Of a DNA stretch of 64,000 nt, positions 52,722 through 55,700 are shown one piece after another (position 1 is the stretch's first letter; each line of letters starts with the position of its first letter). Below the pieces are notes generated by a model, which was not told where the DNA came from, searched no databases, and saw only the letters and a program-made list of their open reading frames with translations. Made by a program: the position numbers and the translations under genes. The DNA comes from Halichoerus grypus (lineage: Eukaryota > Chordata > Mammalia > Carnivora > Phocidae): positions 120,099,631-120,163,630 of the forward strand of contig NC_135714.1 of NCBI RefSeq assembly GCF_964656455.1, written 5' to 3'.

Positions 52722-55700
52722 TTTGACAGAGACAGCGAGAGAGGGAACACAAGCAGGGGGAGTGGGAGAGGGAGAAGTAGGCTTCCCGCTGAGCAGGGAG
52801 CCCGACGTGGGGCTCGATCCTAGGACCCCGGGATCATGACTTGAGCCGAAGGCAGATGCTTAATGACTGAGCCACCCAGGCACCCAAAAACAAGATATTT
52901 CTAATATGAGAGAATTTTTGAGGATACGGAACTAAGAAACAACACTCTGGAACACTCCAGGGCCTAGTACATAATATCAACAGACCAGCCTTGCCAACTA
53001 ATTTCAACAGTAAAGTCCCCATAGGGTTCAACTCCCAACTTCCCCACCCTTAAGGGAGAGGATCCAGAAATGCAGAACCTCTCCTTAGTTTGCTTGTAAT
53101 TTCTTAGCCAGGTGGATAATGGAACAAAGGGATGGCACGTCTCCTTCTTTTATGTTCTACAGGTTCTACATAACATAAAGTGGGTTATCCTGGTTCCAGA
53201 CAACAGCTTCACCTAACTGAAAAACTACTACAGTCCAAATATTTGGGATGCCCAATATAAACTGAAATACACAAACGACATTGACACAGAATTCACAAAA
53301 AGGAAAACTAACTTAGCTAACATGAAAAAATGTTTAACCTCATAATCAAAGATAGAAAATTAAAACAGTAAGATCCCATCTTTTACCTATTAAGTTTGGA
53401 AAACGATTTAAACCAACCAGAATACTGAAAAGTGAGCAATGGTGTAATTGCACAGGGATTCTAATATACTGACAATCTCTACTAAGTTCCATGAAAAATG
53501 TGTAAACTAACTCAGTAATCAACATTTTGTAATTTGTAATCTATCCCAAAGGAATGAAACAAAAACTATAGGAGAACTTATATGAACAAGTGTTCACTGT
53601 ATTGTATTACTTTTTGTGCCTGTCCGCATTGGTCTAGAAGCTAAGGGACTTCTAGAAAGAGAGGAATGGTAAGGTCAATAGTGGGATTTATTCCATTATT
53701 AAAATAACTAAAAATTATATAACAATAGCAGTCAAGGAAACAAAGACATGATACAAAATTATATGCACAGTAAGACTACTATTATGATAAAATGCACTCC
53801 AGAAATCTAGAAAGAAATACACAAAATGTGATCTATGGGTTTGGATTATGGTTGCCTCTGTAGTTAATGATTACATTTATAATTTATAAAAGTTAATTAA
53901 ATCTCAAAACAAATAAATTTGTTGGTTCCCTTCATTATTGGACAACTGGGAATGCTTAAAGCATTCATTTGCACATGGATGACATTCTTTCACACATAAT
54001 TGCATTAATAGCAATTCCTTCCTCATAATTGGTTTCAGGGGAATTAAATGTGACATTTTTGGTATAATGAAAACAGTGAGAAGAATGGCTATTTGACATA
54101 ATTGTCCTTGTTTTATTTTCTGGGTTTTTTTGTATGCTTGTTTTTGTTTTCCTCCTGGCTATTGTCACTTCTAAGCAATTAGTATCTATTGCCCAAAGAC
54201 GGCACCATCTGAGGGAGGACTAGCAAAACCTAACTGGGGACCTCAGTAATGGCCCTGCATGGGGACGAGGCCTCACGCCCATCCCCGCACCAGTCAGCTG
54301 CCCCCTGCAATACGGTCAAATGACTGTCAAATGACTGTCAAATGAGGAACCTCACACTCTCTCCGTTTCCATTACTTCCCAGAAATTCAGCCATTACTTC
54401 CCAGATATTCAGACACGTGACTCAGAAATGAAATGAAGAAGTTATAAAATCAGATGGGTTTTATCAATAAAACAACTCTCAGTTATTTGAGAACACTTTT
54501 TTTGTTTGGAAGCTCCTCCCAACTTCAAACTGACCCTGCCCAACATCTTCCCTGCTCCCATTTTTACCCTCTTCACTACCTGTCTAGTTTCTTTAATTAT
54601 AACCACGGAGTAAAAACTGAAATCAGCCATCCTGAAGCAGTGAAAAATATCCATCTTGAGGGGCAAAGGGTGGGAGAAAGGAAGAGGCTGATATATGTGC
54701 TTTTGTGCTGCTCAGCCCTCCCTAATTTTATGTGGTCCAGTTAAAATTCAGTTCTCTCCCTCAAAAATATCAGACCCTAAAAACCAATGATATTCCACTT
54801 CTTTTTCTGATTATAAAACTACTACTTGTTCCTGTAAAAGTTTAGTGAAAGAGAAGAAATTGACCATCCTGTGTAATTTTAATGAGAAGCGAACTATCAG
54901 ATCACTTCCTAGAATTCTTCCTTAACCTGGGGGTAAAGAAAGGCTTTCTAACGATGACTAAAAATTTGGAAAGAATTTGTAATTTTGACTAAATAAAACA
55001 TTTAAATGTTCCATGGCAAAAACTATCATGAGCAAAGTCAAAAGACAAATGACAAACTTAGGGAAAATATCTATGATATATATTACCGATAAAAGGCTAA
55101 TGGCCTTTATATAAAAGAACTTTTAAGAATTAAAGAAAAATAAGACCAAAAGTCCCATAGAAAAATAAGTGAAAGACATGAGCAGAGAATCTAGAGAGAT
55201 ATAAAAATGCCCATTAAACATTTAAAAAGATGTTCAACTTCACTCATAAGTGAGATAAATGCAAATTAAAACACTAAAATATTTTCCCATCAGATTGGCA
55301 AAAACTCAAAAGCTTGATAATCTGCTTTCCTGGTGAAGTTGTGGGAAAACAGGCATTCCCATACACGCCAGTGGGAATGTAAACTGGTACAACTCCCGTG
55401 TGTGTGTTGGCGGGGGGGGGGGGGGGGGGGGGGGATTTGGCAATATGAAGCAAAATGACACATGCATTTACCCCTTGATTTGGCAATACCACTTCTACCA
55501 GTTTACCTTAAAGATAGATCCCCACAATACAAACACACACACACACACACACACAGCCATGTATATTATTATATGTATGAATTATAATTGTATGTACAAT
55601 TATAATTGTATATTATATGTTTGTGTGCGTGTGTGTGTGTATATATATATTTATAATTGCAAAATATTGGAAACTACTTAAATGTCCAAGGGTAGAAGAG

